DNA of 64,000 nt from Barthelona sp. PAP020 (GCA_040182905.1 JARQWU010000019.1:20321-84320), one strand, 5' to 3'. Numbered from the stretch's first letter, positions 1 to 8,933 are shown. Notes: generated by a model not told the origin, from the sequence alone. Made by a program: numbers and translations.

Positions 1-284
1 AGGTACAAGAAAAGGTATACGAAAGCTTTTATATACGGTGTGTTATTGAAATGAGTAGTTGGGAAAGCCTTGAATTTGAATCCTGGCTGTTTGAAATGAC
101 TTAGTTCTGATTGAAAGATTGGACGATATTGAATCCCTAAAAAAAAGAATGACTTCAATAACTTTGGATAGAAAATTTGATAAAGGAAATTCAGACAATG
201 GTTGAAAATTTTGGGAAAATTTCTTTTGTAATCTTTCAAGATTCTTTATTAGCCAGTAACATTAGATTCTTATTTGTCTTAAGC

Positions 285-1396
285 TCAACTAGTTGTTTTA
301 TTATTTGATAAATTCTGAAATACGAGAAATTTTGCTTGATTCAAATTCTGGCGCATTTCTTCACGCTTTTCTTTTTCCCTCCTTGTGAAATGCCCGCCAC
401 GCTTCACAATTGTTCTTCTATGGGTTTCCTTAATGAACCCTTGTAACCTACTATGTACACTTGGATCCTTCTTATCAGTGAAATCCGTCTGCTTTGTGTG
501 AACACTATAAAAAAAAATCTCTTTCTTTACATTATCCAATTGGTTAACATATCATCTCTAACATTGTCGTCGTTCAATGTGATTTTGAGTGATTCAGCTA
601 AGTTTTTGTAATCAGAGATGACATTTTCCATTTCTTTCAAAAAAAAATCAATTTTTTGAATATTTTGATCAAATTTAGCAATAAATTCCCATTCATTCTG
701 TAGATTTACACAATCATTGTGCAGTCTTTTAAAAATTTTTTCATTAGACTTCCTTATTTCTTGAAGATGGGTCCCATTTATGATAAGATCGGTTAATTTA
801 TGAAATTGAGGAATGAGAGCACTTATTCTTGCGAAAATCTTTTGATCAAAAAAATCACTTCTTTTGTTATTGTTATTGAGGACAATCTCCTTCATTTCTA
901 AATGCTGTTGGGTGAAAATATCAGTCCTACGATTGAAAACTGACAAAAACTGTAAAAATTCCTGTTTAGTTTCGGGAATCTGCTGATTTGGTACATGAGA
1001 ATAAAAATCAGGAAACAATTGTATTTCAACCGCATAAAGAGATGAATTATTAAAAAGGTTTAATTGATGAACGTCAATTGTTTGGACATCGTTGGTATGA
1101 TCAAATTTGAAATAAAACCAAACATATTTAATAACATGGTCAAATATTGTCTTGTCAAATTCATTAAATAAACAACCAATATCAAAACCAATCATTTTAA
1201 ATTGATTTATGCAATCACTTGGAGTTTTAAAATCATAAATTTCTATTTCTAGACAATTTAATAAATACAATAAAACATTATTTAAATCGAAATTGTTTGA
1301 GTCATTTTCAATCAATTCAATTAAATTCTGACTAATATCTTCATAATTTTGATGTGCCCAATCAATATCTATATTGATTATATCATTAAACATCAA
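285..1396 (-). CDS. Unknown protein, possibly two exons
   Basis: I do not recognise this protein. The open frame from the ATG at 1396 runs 289 codons to a stop at 527-529. A second open frame lies directly downstream (539 to 285, other phase). A GT...AG segment with a T-rich end (505-530 in window coordinates) would remove the first stop and join the two in phase, giving 361 residues. The first exon is acidic and hydrophobic with no signal peptide or membrane span; its last 80 residues look helical and could form a coiled coil. The second part is very basic, with dense Arg/Lys/Glu (for example RREKEKREEMRQ). Without the intron the gene is the 289-codon frame alone (527-1396) and the downstream frame may be chance. 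It lies downstream of the GTPase gene on the same strand, 361 bp away. Coding status of the first exon is fairly secure; the spliced model is tentative. Confidence 0.5.
505..530 (-). other. Candidate 26-nt spliceosomal intron
   Basis: On the minus strand the segment starts GTAAAG and ends in nine T residues followed by ATAG. Its removal joins the 289-codon frame to the basic frame at 504-285 in phase (split codon AT|T). Twenty-six nucleotides is very short for a spliceosomal intron, so this is inference from consensus ends and phase only. Confidence 0.35.
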
Positions 1397-1757
1397 TCAA
1401 TAAAATAATTTAATAAAACCAAATGAACTAATATTTCGTTTTCTTTTGAAAACAATCAAAATAATTATTCATGCATTTATGTACATTTTTAAAAATGAAA
1501 TCTTTTTTGGTTAAACATGATGAGATATTCGTATAAAATAAATTCGTCTGTAAAAAGGGCACTTCCTATTTAAAATCATCTGAAGAGATGAGTCTTAAGT
1601 ATTAATATAGTACAGGATCGATCCTTAGAGAAAGAAACGGACAGTCTATTTTTGTTGAATTATTTCTTTTTCTTTTTCATTTCAATTGTTTTTAAATTTT
1701 TATTCTATTTTTAATATACATTTTTTTTGAAAAAAAAATTCAAATTATCCAATAAAT
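1397..1757. other. Intergenic, AT-rich, no gene seen
   Basis: This 361-bp spacer separates two minus-strand genes. It contains homopolymer A/T runs and a perfect 12-bp palindrome AGGATCGATCCT at 1614-1625 of unknown meaning. On the minus strand an AATAAA-like signal (TTTATT on the plus strand, near 1699-1704) sits about 55 bp after the GTPase stop and could serve its 3' end formation. No coding frame is convincing. Confidence 0.5.
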
Positions 1758-2315
1758 TTACAAAAAATTGCAAGTGTTATCATCTGTAGCTTGTGTAGGG
1801 TTGCGCTTTTTTTCAATTGCATCTAAAACACCTTCAAAAATGGGATCTATATTGAAGCCTTCCTTTGCAGAACATTCATAATATTGAGCATTGATCTTAT
1901 TTGCAAAGTTTTCCCCTTCAGTTTTACTAATAGTACGAGCTGAATCTGTTTTATTACCAACAACAAAACGTATTATATCCTCAGTTCCACAGCTATGTAC
2001 CAATTTATCATTAATATTGTCTAAAGCATCAAATGATTCTCTATCATCAATAGAAAAAACATAAATATAACTGTCAACATGTGCCAAGGGAATTAAATCA
2101 GAAGGTGTAAATTGATCCATGCCAGCAGTATCTTTGATGGTTATTTTATAAGAGCGATTATGATATTCAACATCTTTAATTAACGTACAAGAAAGAGTTG
2201 GGTTATAAGCATCAGAAAAAAAACCATCCACATAACGTCTCGAAACAGAACTCTTACCAACACCACGAAATCCTAAAACACAAATGCAACGATTAAATAT
2301 TTGTGAACTCGCCAT
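1758..2315 (-). CDS. Rheb/Ras-like small GTPase, 185 aa
   Basis: This is a complete Ras-superfamily GTPase. The P-loop is GFRGVGKS (residues 15-22), with Arg at the Ras Gly12 position, a hallmark of Rheb. YNPT (37-40) is switch I, DTAGM (62-66) is switch II, NKTD (121-124) is G4 and SAK (149-151) is G5. The protein ends CNFL, a CaaX box whose final Leu favours geranylgeranylation, so membrane attachment is likely. Ras Gln61 is replaced by Met66, which should lower intrinsic hydrolysis. I chose the Met at 2315 (residue 1 of MASSQ) because the length then matches Rheb; an in-frame ATG at 2402 would add 29 hydrophobic residues lying over the divergent neighbour's start. In Rheb-containing organisms the family activates TOR signalling; that role is inferred, and another Ras branch is possible. 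Confidence 0.9.
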   Translation of the reverse strand: MASSQIFNRCICVLGFRGVGKSSVSRRYVDGFFSDAYNPTLSCTLIKDVEYHNRSYKITIKDTAGMDQFTPSDLIPLAHVDSYIYVFSIDDRESFDALDNINDKLVHSCGTEDIIRFVVGNKTDSARTISKTEGENFANKINAQYYECSAKEGFNIDPIFEGVLDAIEKKRNPTQATDDNTCNFL

Positions 2316-2379
2316 AAAAAAAATTAAAGAAATGGAAGGAAAAAAGATCAGACCAAAAGCTATTTTTGTTGTTGACCGA
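2316..2379. promoter_or_regulatory. Short divergent upstream region
   Basis: Only 64 bp separate the likely start codons of the GTPase (minus, 2315) and the 875-aa protein gene (plus, 2380), so core promoters and 5' UTRs must lie here or overlap the genes. It is A-rich without a clear TATA box. If the plus-strand gene instead starts at ATG 2284 or 2332, the transcripts overlap. Confidence 0.4.
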
Positions 2380-5007
2380 ATGAGTGATCCGTCAGAAATC
2401 AAATTAAATGATGATGATGAATTAAATTATAGTATTAACAATAGCTTCTCTAGTGAAAATTTTAATAGCAATCTACACAGTTCCAACTTTCGGTCAAACA
2501 ATGAAGTAGTTGATTCTTTTTCTTATTTTCCTACACAAGAACCAAATTTATATCCGACTTTTTATTCTACTTTTGATTTTGATTATGTTTCTTCTACTTT
2601 GATAACTCCTGCCGGTTCTCAGTTAAATTCTCCTTGTCTTGGGCCATCTAATTCAGAACAAAATATTGCATTTGGATTTTTGAATGATACAAACGATTTA
2701 AATGTCTATTCATTTGGTAATTCAGCGTCTTCATCTTCTACCAATTTAAAATCTCCATTATCTCCGATTGTTTCTGCATCATTTCCATCCTCTAATTCGT
2801 TACCTGATGTGTCTGATGAATCTTCTCATATTGAAACATTGGATGATAATATTTTGATTTTTCCTCCAAGATTTACCACATTGTGCAGGGAATTTCCCTT
2901 TTTCACTCACTTTCAAAATTATTTTCAGGTTGAAAAATCTTTATTGAACACAAAAATTACAATTGCTGTTCCTCACAGCAAAGATTTTTACTTAACACCT
3001 TCAGAAATCATTAGCTTGAATGCCATTGACATGGCTCTAAAAAAAAGTGGGAAAGATGATGATGAATATTATGAATTTGGTGAATTTGAAGAGGCAAAAG
3101 TTTTGAATCTTAAGTTTTCTCAATTTTTGAAGTTAAAACTTTTGAACATGGTGAAATACGTGTATTCTTTTTGTTTGAAAATACCATTAGGGTATGAGAC
3201 CTTGTTTACTGCATTATCAAAGCCAATAACAAAAAATTATAAGGCAACTGTGTTTGTTAGTCAAGGAAAAGTATTTTTAAATGCTTTAAAACTGATTTCA
3301 TTGAAAAAATCTGTGAAAGCTGTAGTACATCGAGCTTCACAAGTGTATTCTCAAACAAGAGCTCATATATTAACCTTACATATGCCTAAATGTGTTGAAA
3401 GGGAATTTGAGTTAAAACCACATCCTAAGGGTACTGGTGATTATATTCTTGTTTCTAAGGAACACCAAAACAAAAAGACTACTCGTTCTTTTATCAAGAG
3501 AGGACGTCATATCCAGTCGTTACTAGCAGCAATCGATATCACTGCTAAGAATGATATTAAATGTTTGATTAGAGAAGCAATTAATTTAGCTGATTCTTGG
3601 AATGAAAGTGTAATTAGCAGGTCAACCAATTCAAAGAACATTGATTTACCGTCATTATTATCCTCGTATACTTATCCTGTTACCAATTGTCGTTTGAAAA
3701 CCTTGTTATTTTATTTCAGAAAGGGACATGATCCTTCTTCTTATCTCTCAAGAACCATATCTCAAGATGAATTGTTTGACCTTTTAGAAAAACGAGTGAT
3801 TGATTATACCATTGCTGATTTAGACAGTTCCATTGTCAATTTGCCGAAGCAAAAGCTTTTAAAGAAGTTCACTGTACACAACCATAGCATATCTATCCGA
3901 GATTTTGGGGCGATAAGTAAGAGTGGATATTCTTTTGTTGAATCATATCATGTTGTTGATAATGAAGATAATGATCAGTGTGCTAATGTTTTAAGCAAAG
4001 TTCATCCTAATATTTTGATTGACATATTGATGCCTGAAGAGTACGGTATGGTATCAGTTCAATTATGTATTAAGATGGTAAATAGAGATGGTGAACAGGT
4101 GATTGAAAAAATGAAGAAGAGATGGTCAAGGTCTAGCAACAGTAGTAGCAGTTCCAACAATAGTTTTAGTGTAACGGAGTCTTTTAATCAGGTACGTGAT
4201 ATGATCTTTCAAAGATTTATTGATTTTGAGAAGAATTCTACAGGTATCATCACTTCTTTGATCAAATATTATAAGTTCCAGGATGAAAAGCACATTGTAC
4301 GACGCATAAAGAGCTGTTCAAGCAAGGATGAGTTGGTTGCTGAAGAACAAGATTTATCTGAGTTATTATTTCCAGCAACACCCAATGCTAATCATTTTAT
4401 TCATGATTTGTCACATTTGCTTGAATTGAATTCTAAGTATTTCAATCCTGAGTTAGAATTTCATACATATATTGAGAAACTATTTGAAAATGAAGCAGAA
4501 AGCATCAAAAATGCTGATGTTTTAAAGACTCTTTTCAGTGAATCCACCAAATTTTGTGAAAACGATCCAAAATTCTTGATAGGTTATAACAGCAAGCAAT
4601 TTGACAAGGTTCGTGATGAATTGTGCAAACAAACTCTATTTTCGTTTTTCAAATCAACTGGCAATTATTGGACTCAAGAAAAAAAACTTTGGAACTTCTA
4701 CGAAATTAACGTATGTTGGGATGAAGCTAATGATGTTCTTTGTATTCAATCTGAAGAAGGAGAACCCATTATTTGTGTTTCTCTTACCCCATTGTTATTG
4801 CAAAAGGGTCTTATTAACAATGAAGATGAAAGTAAATTATTCATGGAGAATTTGAACCAATTGCCTAAGAAAAAACAAGTAGAATTCATTCAAGAATGTT
4901 GTTTTGACCCTCACATTATTTTGAGTGATTCCTCTGAAAATTTGTATGACAATTGTGATGGTTTGTCAGATTTGATCCAAAGAGTGTTAATATGTTCTAA
5001 AATATGA
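2380..5007 (+). CDS. Unknown 875-aa protein, serine/asparagine-rich N-terminus
   Basis: This is an unbroken frame ending in TGA at 5007. I start it at the ATG at 2380 (MSDPSEIK), after the divergent GTPase start; upstream in-frame ATGs at 2284 and 2332 overlap that gene. The first 150 or so residues are low-complexity, rich in Ser, Asn and Asp, and look disordered. From about residue 160 the sequence becomes mixed alpha/beta and probably folded, with a basic patch (KKTTRSFIKRGRH) near residue 370 and a Ser/Asn run (SSNSSSSSNNS) near 590. No signal peptide or membrane segment is visible, so it is probably cytosolic or nuclear. I do not recognise a domain. A short AATAAA (5135-5140) lies about 130 bp after the stop. 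Confidence 0.85.
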   Translation: MSDPSEIKLNDDDELNYSINNSFSSENFNSNLHSSNFRSNNEVVDSFSYFPTQEPNLYPTFYSTFDFDYVSSTLITPAGSQLNSPCLGPSNSEQNIAFGFLNDTNDLNVYSFGNSASSSSTNLKSPLSPIVSASFPSSNSLPDVSDESSHIETLDDNILIFPPRFTTLCREFPFFTHFQNYFQVEKSLLNTKITIAVPHSKDFYLTPSEIISLNAIDMALKKSGKDDDEYYEFGEFEEAKVLNLKFSQFLKLKLLNMVKYVYSFCLKIPLGYETLFTALSKPITKNYKATVFVSQGKVFLNALKLISLKKSVKAVVHRASQVYSQTRAHILTLHMPKCVEREFELKPHPKGTGDYILVSKEHQNKKTTRSFIKRGRHIQSLLAAIDITAKNDIKCLIREAINLADSWNESVISRSTNSKNIDLPSLLSSYTYPVTNCRLKTLLFYFRKGHDPSSYLSRTISQDELFDLLEKRVIDYTIADLDSSIVNLPKQKLLKKFTVHNHSISIRDFGAISKSGYSFVESYHVVDNEDNDQCANVLSKVHPNILIDILMPEEYGMVSVQLCIKMVNRDGEQVIEKMKKRWSRSSNSSSSSNNSFSVTESFNQVRDMIFQRFIDFEKNSTGIITSLIKYYKFQDEKHIVRRIKSCSSKDELVAEEQDLSELLFPATPNANHFIHDLSHLLELNSKYFNPELEFHTYIEKLFENEAESIKNADVLKTLFSESTKFCENDPKFLIGYNSKQFDKVRDELCKQTLFSFFKSTGNYWTQEKKLWNFYEINVCWDEANDVLCIQSEEGEPIICVSLTPLLLQKGLINNEDESKLFMENLNQLPKKKQVEFIQECCFDPHIILSDSSENLYDNCDGLSDLIQRVLICSKI

Positions 5008-5382
5008 TATTTGTTTCTTTTCTTCCTTTTTTTGTCGTATTTTTTTACTTTATTACAGACTTTTCCTTTTCATATTTAATGTAAATACTATTTGCGAATA
5101 TTTCATGTTTTTATTTTTTATTTTGTTTTGATACAATAAAATAGTATTTTTTCATATTAATGTGGTCATTTTCATTGAAAAATGAAAAGAAAAAATCAAA
5201 TATCGAAAACCAAAAAAATCTTCTCTTTCAATTAATTGAATAATTTTACAGTTCTAATGTTATCTTTATTATATTGATACATATAATTTTTATTAATTAA
5301 CAATAAATAATTGAATAAAGAAAAAAGAAAAATCATTTTCAAATTTATACTTTTTTTTTTATACACGATTAAATGATATTTA
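5008..5382. other. Intergenic with poly(A)-type signal
   Basis: This 375-bp, extremely AT-rich spacer lies between two plus-strand genes. AATAAA at 5135-5140 is a plausible polyadenylation signal for the upstream gene. A T-run and TATA-like ATACACG stretch lies just before the next ATG (5383). No gene or RNA is visible. Confidence 0.45.
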
Positions 5383-6459
5383 ATGCAAACAAACAAGCCA
5401 AATCCACTTGAGTTTGATCAATTTTTATTACAAGATGATTATTTTTATAATTCAAACACGCCATTTTTGAAAACTAATACTAATAAGAATTCAACTAATT
5501 TCATTAGTTATCGTTCATCAATTAGCCAAATGAGTCAAAGAAGCGATCATTCTGAACATTCTTTGAATAGTTCCAATCGTTTACCATCTAATTCCACATA
5601 TCGACCAGATTCTTGGGTTAAAGACAGTGTATATTATAAAAGTAGACGTAAAGTCCCATTAGATCGTTTTTCTGAAACAAAAAAGATTGTTCGAGGACAA
5701 TCAATTCCGAATAGTGATTATGTCTTTTATGAACAGCTTAGAAAAGCTGGTCACGAGGATGCTGTTGAACAAGTATCAAAATTAAAGCTTCCCAAGACGA
5801 AATTAATTGATGATGACAGCACAATGTGCAGTTCTGTTGCTAGTTACAGGAAACATAAAGCTTTGGTTGATAAACAGAAACAATTTCGTGATATGGAGAA
5901 AACTCTAAGAGATGAGGCTAGAAGAGAGATGTTGAAATCCAATATGCAAAGCAATATAGATTTAAAGGAAGGAGAGAATCTTTCTGTCCAATCAATTAAT
6001 CGTTTGACTGACAAACAAAAGTCTATATTGGATAAACACGAAAAGGAAAGAATACATCGTGAAAATTTGAGACGTAAAAAGCTAAGTGAAAAGATAAAGC
6101 ATTTTAACATTTTTCCCGACGATGACAGGTACAATTTACCAATGGAAGCATTTTTATTGCCTAAACCACAAAGGAGGGTAAAACCTCCAAAAGATACTTT
6201 GGATAATATTTTATTTCAGAAAGCAGATGATAAAACGGAGAGAAATAGCTTTAATAACATTGTACAATCTAATATAAACAGCAGAAGGGAAAATAAAATT
6301 CAGATAGAATCTGGTGGTCGAGACTACAGAATTTATGCACCTTTGGTTAAAAATATTGAAGAGATGCAACCAAAAAATGTGATAAATTCTTCACCATTGC
6401 ATCCTAGTTATTATCAATATCTTGAAAATCAATATTTGGTGAACAATAACACAATGTAA
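5383..6459 (+). CDS. Unknown charged, partly coiled-coil protein, 358 aa
   Basis: The frame opens at ATG 5383 and ends TAA at 6459. The first 80 residues are Asn/Ser-rich and probably disordered. Residues about 150-240 are strongly charged with regular hydrophobic spacing (KQKQFRDMEKTLRDEARREM; DKHEKERIHRENLRRKKL), consistent with a long helix or coiled coil. A proline/lysine-rich segment (KPQRRVKPPKD) follows. There is no signal peptide or membrane segment. Such composition is common in cytoskeletal, ciliary or nuclear scaffold proteins, but I see no diagnostic motif and give no function. Coding status is well supported by length in this AT-rich background and by amino-acid composition. Confidence 0.8.
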   Translation: MQTNKPNPLEFDQFLLQDDYFYNSNTPFLKTNTNKNSTNFISYRSSISQMSQRSDHSEHSLNSSNRLPSNSTYRPDSWVKDSVYYKSRRKVPLDRFSETKKIVRGQSIPNSDYVFYEQLRKAGHEDAVEQVSKLKLPKTKLIDDDSTMCSSVASYRKHKALVDKQKQFRDMEKTLRDEARREMLKSNMQSNIDLKEGENLSVQSINRLTDKQKSILDKHEKERIHRENLRRKKLSEKIKHFNIFPDDDRYNLPMEAFLLPKPQRRVKPPKDTLDNILFQKADDKTERNSFNNIVQSNINSRRENKIQIESGGRDYRIYAPLVKNIEEMQPKNVINSSPLHPSYYQYLENQYLVNNNTM

Positions 6460-6648
6460 ATATCCAATTTTTTTATTTTAATTTTTTGTCGAAAGTTTAT
6501 TTTAATGAATAATATTCATGCTTTTTAAGTATTGTTTAATTCTATAAATGTTTCATCCGCAAATAAAAGATTTACAAATTTATTTTTAGAAAGCTCAAAT
6601 TGGGGAAAGAAAAGAATCCATTTTTTAATTCTTTTTTTTTACAGTTGT

Positions 6649-6972
6649 ATGAGATTAGCCACTACTTTTTTAATATTTTTTGTCATATCAACTGCTTTTG
6701 CTGTTGAACTAAAGTTTCAACACAGTATTGAAACAGACTTTAATTCCGATTCAAAATCATTTCATCATGAAGCAAATGTTGAAGGTATTTTTCCAGACAT
6801 GAGTTCCAGTTCAAGTTCTTCTAGTTCAAGCTCTAGTTCAAGTTCTAGTTCAAGTTCTTCAAGTTCAAGTTCTTCAAGTTCAAGTTCATCTTCATCAAGT
6901 TCTAGTTCTAGTTCTTCATCCAGTTCTAGTTCTAGTTCTAGTAGTTCTAGTTCCTCATCTTCAGGTTTTTAA
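6649..6972 (+). CDS. Small secreted polyserine protein, 107 aa
   Basis: I start this at the ATG at 6649 because it gives an ideal secretory signal peptide (MRLATTFLIFFVISTAFA, predicted cleavage before VELK). The in-frame ATG at 6532 would bury the signal behind 39 residues. The mature protein has a 32-residue acidic linker (19-50) and Met51, followed by 54 consecutive serines (52-105) and Gly-Phe. The polyserine tract would be a strong acceptor for O-linked or phosphoglycan modification, so the product may be a mucin-like or coat component; that is inference. The sequence just before the ATG is T-rich and ends in ACAG, resembling a 3' splice site, so a 5' UTR intron is possible. No homologue family is recognised. 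Confidence 0.65.
   Translation: MRLATTFLIFFVISTAFAVELKFQHSIETDFNSDSKSFHHEANVEGIFPDMSSSSSSSSSSSSSSSSSSSSSSSSSSSSSSSSSSSSSSSSSSSSSSSSSSSSSSGF
6802..6963 (+). repeat. Polyserine-coding tract (AGT/TCN hexamer repeat)
   Basis: The tract is 162 bp coding 54 serines, largely built of AGTTCT and AGTTCA hexamers with some TCATCT. Both serine codon families (AGT and TCN) are interleaved. Hexamer slippage would change the length by two serines per unit without breaking the frame. Confidence 0.9.
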
Positions 6973-7114
6973 TTGTTAGATTCTTTTTGGAAAAATTAAT
7001 TTTTTTCTTCGTTTAGTTCAGTAAAAAATGTTTTGTTTATTTTTTTGTGATATCTATTTATAAAGTTCAAAAAATAAGGAGACAGAAACAAAATGATTGG
7101 TTGATGGATTGATT

Positions 7115-7156
7115 CTTTGATCTCATGTAATTTGCCTTTGATCTCATGTAATTTGC
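7115..7156. repeat. Perfect tandem duplication, 2 x 21 bp
   Basis: Two identical 21-bp units (7115-7135 and 7136-7156, beginning CTTTGATCTCATG and ending AATTTGC) lie back to back, ending 33 bp before the ATG of the PLP enzyme gene at 7190. They fall in its 5' UTR or core promoter. Confidence 0.9.
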
Positions 7157-7189
7157 TTTTGTCACAATTTTTTTGTATTTTTAATTGTT

Positions 7190-8869
7190 ATGACAGAACA
7201 AAAAAGAAATTATCAGGTTTCAAGATTGATAATATTGATTGTATCAACGTTAATAATATGTTTTGATGTATATTTACACTTATTTCCAAATTCCACCTTT
7301 TTCAACATACATCATGGCAAAATTGTTTCTTTAAAATCAACTCATAATGATAATTATGATAGTAATGATTCAAATGAAAAGTTAAACGTTAATTTTATGA
7401 ATAATGACCTTAAACAATTACAAAGGAAAAAAAACTTTCTTACCAAATATACTAATTATGGATATAACAACACTATTGATCAATTGAGAATAGAACAATT
7501 TCCTCATTTAAAGAATGAAATATATTTGGATTACACTGGGTCAGGAACTTATCAAAAACGTCAAATTGAGCGTTTTTCTTCCGATTTAAGCGAACATTTG
7601 TATGGAAACTCACATAGTCATTCTTCACCATCTTTAAGAACTGATTACATAGTTTCTCACACAAGAAAACAAATAATGGAATTCTTTAACTCATCTTTAA
7701 AAGAAAACCATGTTATTTTTACATCAGGAGCAACTGCGGCACTTCAGACAATCGGTAGGAGTTTTAAGTGGTCGAATGAGTCAAGTTATGTGTATACACG
7801 GCATAATCATAATTCTGTTATTGGGATAAGGTATGTAGCTAAAGAACATGGCGTTAAGTATCGTGCTTTGCATGAACTGGAGATTAATGACATTTTGATT
7901 GGTAAAAAACCAAAGCTTAACACAAGCGCTGATGCTAATCATTTGTTTGCATTTCCTGCTGAATGTAACTTCTCGGGGATCAAGTATCCCCTTGAATGGA
8001 TAGAGTTGATTAAAAGAGGGGGACTTGGTCCAGGCACTTGGTATGTAATGTTAGATGCAGCTGCCTTTTTACCAACAAATAGGTTGGATTTGAGCAAGTA
8101 TAAGCCTGATTTTGTTGTCTTATCATTCTATAAACTCTTTGGGTTTCCTACAGGTATTGGGTCTTTAATTGTTAATGCTAAAGCTGAAGATGCTTTGCAT
8201 AAGACTTTTGTTGGTGGTGGAACTATTGTGATGCAATCCTGTGATTCTGATTTTTGTGTGTGGAGACATCGTTTACATGAAAAATTCGAAGATGGAACCC
8301 TTAATTTCCTTGATATATTGGGTGTAAAATATGGTTTGGAAGTAATTAATGAGTTGGGTATTGACAACATAAATATACATGTGTGGAGCTTAACAGAGTA
8401 TGCATATGACCAATTATCGAGTTTAAGACATAAGAATGGAAAGAAAGTGATGGAATTTTACGGAAAACACCACTTCCATGACTCTTCTAAACAAGGAGGC
8501 ATTTTGTCTTTCAATTTTAAGCGTCCAGACGGTTCGTATTTGTTTTATACTGAAGCCGACCAAAATTTTGGATCTGTTGATATTCATGTTCGCACAGGAG
8601 CTCATTGCAATCCTGGTGCCTGTTTCGATTCATTGAATCTGGATATGTGTAAGCTAGAAGATGTTTTTGTCAAAAAGACCCATTGTGGTGATGAAATTGA
8701 CAGTATTGAAGGAGTTCCTTTGGGAGCAGTTAGAGTTTCAATAGGTTATCCATCCACTTTTGAGGACATTGACACCTTGATTGAGTTTATAAAAAAGCAT
8801 TTTGTGGATGCACAAGGTACAGTTCAACCAAGCAACGAATATTCTAGTTTTTTTGATTCTTTTGAATGA
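7190..8869 (+). CDS. Membrane-anchored MoCo-sulfurase-like PLP enzyme, 559 aa
   Basis: This is a class V aminotransferase-fold protein closest to the N-terminal cysteine-desulfurase domain of eukaryotic molybdenum cofactor sulfurase (MOCOS/ABA3). It shows IYLDYTGSGT (111-120), FTSGATAALQ (177-186), the cofactor Asp in MLDAAAF (Asp289), PLP-lysine motif SFYKLFGFPTG (Lys315), VGGGT (341-345), FEDGTLNFLD (366-375) and RTGAHCNPGAC (468-478), whose Cys473 aligns with the persulfide cysteine region. Family members remove sulfur from L-cysteine and pass it to the molybdenum cofactor of xanthine dehydrogenase or aldehyde oxidase. Two things are odd: residues 11-33 form a hydrophobic signal-anchor, and the MOSC domain of full-length MOCOS (about 850-890 aa) is absent. 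It may therefore be a membrane-bound or luminal desulfurase-like enzyme with another acceptor. A 21-bp tandem duplication lies just upstream. Confidence 0.9.
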   Translation: MTEQKRNYQVSRLIILIVSTLIICFDVYLHLFPNSTFFNIHHGKIVSLKSTHNDNYDSNDSNEKLNVNFMNNDLKQLQRKKNFLTKYTNYGYNNTIDQLRIEQFPHLKNEIYLDYTGSGTYQKRQIERFSSDLSEHLYGNSHSHSSPSLRTDYIVSHTRKQIMEFFNSSLKENHVIFTSGATAALQTIGRSFKWSNESSYVYTRHNHNSVIGIRYVAKEHGVKYRALHELEINDILIGKKPKLNTSADANHLFAFPAECNFSGIKYPLEWIELIKRGGLGPGTWYVMLDAAAFLPTNRLDLSKYKPDFVVLSFYKLFGFPTGIGSLIVNAKAEDALHKTFVGGGTIVMQSCDSDFCVWRHRLHEKFEDGTLNFLDILGVKYGLEVINELGIDNINIHVWSLTEYAYDQLSSLRHKNGKKVMEFYGKHHFHDSSKQGGILSFNFKRPDGSYLFYTEADQNFGSVDIHVRTGAHCNPGACFDSLNLDMCKLEDVFVKKTHCGDEIDSIEGVPLGAVRVSIGYPSTFEDIDTLIEFIKKHFVDAQGTVQPSNEYSSFFDSFE

Positions 8870-8927
8870 TTCAAGGCATTTTGTAAATGCGCCAAATGTG
8901 CATATAATTTTTTTTTTTCAACAAGAA

Positions 8928-8933
8928 AATAAA
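8928..8933 (+). terminator. Candidate polyadenylation signal
   Basis: AATAAA lies about 60 bp after the TGA of the PLP enzyme gene, at a normal distance for eukaryotic 3' end formation. The match is short in an AT-rich background, so it is weak evidence alone. Confidence 0.35.

Noticed and set aside
1-284. Possible gene at the left edge
   Set aside because: Stops occur in all frames; no motif is visible.
285-539. Independent 84-codon minus-strand gene
   Set aside because: It overlaps the stop of the upstream frame and is better explained as a second exon or as chance; I include it in the 285-1396 entry.
1614-1625. 12-bp palindrome AGGATCGATCCT
   Set aside because: Single copy with no arms beyond 12 bp; expected by chance at low but real rate, no linked function.
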